A stretch of DNA of 5,068 nt, taken from an uncultured Collinsella sp. (GTDB taxonomy: Bacteria > Actinomycetota > Coriobacteriia > Coriobacteriales > Coriobacteriaceae). The notes below the pieces were generated by a model, which saw only the letters and a list, made by a program, of their open reading frames with translations, was not told where the DNA came from and searched no databases. The translations under genes were made by a program, and so were the position numbers. The stretch spans positions 1-5,068 of the forward strand of contig URZR01000136.1 of assembly GCA_900552425.1 (NCBI GenBank), written 5' to 3'. Shown piece by piece: positions 4,775 through 5,068 of the stretch (its first letter is position 1; every line of letters begins with the position of its first letter).

Positions 4775-5068
4775 CTAAAACGTTACGTTGCCGAACTCCG
4801 ACAGGACAAGGTCGGGGTTGTGGTCGGTAGCCCAGTCCACGTTCCACGGGCTCGTGAACAGCAGCAGTTTGCCGCCGCGCATGTCCTCGACGCGCAGGGT
4901 ATCGCGCGTGAGCGAAAGGCCCGGGATATCGATGGTGTCGGGGTCGTTTTGGATCCAGCGGATGTCCGTATAGGGCAGCGGCTGGCGACGAACCTCAACA
5001 CGGTACTCGGCCTTGAGGCGGCGCTCGAGCACCTCAAACTGCAGCACGCCGACCACGCCCACGATGAC
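4775..5068 (-). CDS. prfC: Peptide chain release factor 3, C-terminal fragment
   Basis: The last 97 codons of a gene that enters from the right edge; the frame is open to the window end and stops with TAG at 4777-4775. RF3 is a cytoplasmic translational GTPase related to EF-G that recycles RF1/RF2 from the ribosome after peptide release. The fragment begins VIVGVVGVLQFEVLERRLKAEY, the highly conserved 'VGVLQFEV' signature of the RF3 C-terminal domain, and ends with the typical LLFTSPWNVDWATDHNPD segment and a short tail. The GTPase domain lies outside the window, so completeness cannot be judged; the family is about 530 residues. The GTG at 5062 is an internal Val, not a start. A terminator follows the gene. 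The signature makes RF3 much likelier than EF-G or another translational GTPase. Confidence 0.92.
   Translation of the reverse strand, partial: VIVGVVGVLQFEVLERRLKAEYRVEVRRQPLPYTDIRWIQNDPDTIDIPGLSLTRDTLRVEDMRGGKLLLFTSPWNVDWATDHNPDLVLSEFGNVTF

Noticed and set aside
4269..4847. Minus-strand frame covering the prfC end, the leader and the start of the VUT gene.
   Set aside because: It is out of frame with both supported genes and runs through a terminator, promoter and leader; the translation looks non-protein-like.
5060..5062. GTG (minus strand) as a start for the right-edge gene.
   Set aside because: It encodes a Val inside the conserved RF3 VGVVGVLQFEV signature, so the gene begins outside the window.
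1..5068. Search for CRISPR arrays, transposases, phage genes, tRNA or rRNA, and toxin-antitoxin or other defence systems.
   Set aside because: No spaced direct repeats, insertion-sequence ends, RNA gene signatures or defence-gene motifs were seen; all sizeable frames are accounted for by ordinary transport, regulation, repair, oxidoreductase and translation genes.

Overview
The window is about 60% GC and densely packed with ordinary chromosomal housekeeping and transport genes. It suggests a high-GC Gram-positive anaerobe, most likely a Coriobacteriia member such as Collinsella. That guess rests on the GC content, strong purine-rich ribosome binding sites (AAAGGAG type) and the mix of genes (RF3, a VUT-type membrane protein, MATE and DMT exporters). 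It is inferred from protein style, not from a marker gene.

Layout, left to right. At 1-386 (+) is the C-terminal end of a MATE-family multidrug exporter, cut by the window edge. At 414-1280 (-) is a complete LysR-family regulator that converges on the MATE gene. The 158-base gap at 1281-1438 is a divergent control region with a clear inverted repeat (1338-1360), and it leads rightward into a complete ten-helix DMT/EamA transporter (1439-2341, +). A short spacer with two small hairpins and a possible -10 box separates this from ung, a complete family-1 uracil-DNA glycosylase (2430-3155, +). A strong hairpin terminator at 3169-3204 lies between ung and the convergent leftward genes.

The leftward unit, in transcription order, is the end of prfC (peptide chain release factor 3, 5068-4775), a GC-rich terminator (4769-4731), a promoter (-35 at 4732-4727, -10 at 4709-4704), a structured leader resembling a class I preQ1 riboswitch (about 4674-4632), a VUT/YhhQ-like membrane protein (4618-3896) and a short-chain dehydrogenase/reductase (3886-3206). 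The VUT stop codon abuts the SDR ribosome binding site, so the last two genes almost certainly form one operon.

Functionally there are two local units. The LysR regulator probably controls the divergent DMT exporter. The VUT-SDR pair may be under leader-RNA control tied to a queuine or preQ1-type metabolite. No mobile element, CRISPR array, rRNA or tRNA was seen, and nothing amounts to a clearly new multi-gene system. The most interesting element is the leader RNA in front of an atypical VUT protein and its SDR partner.
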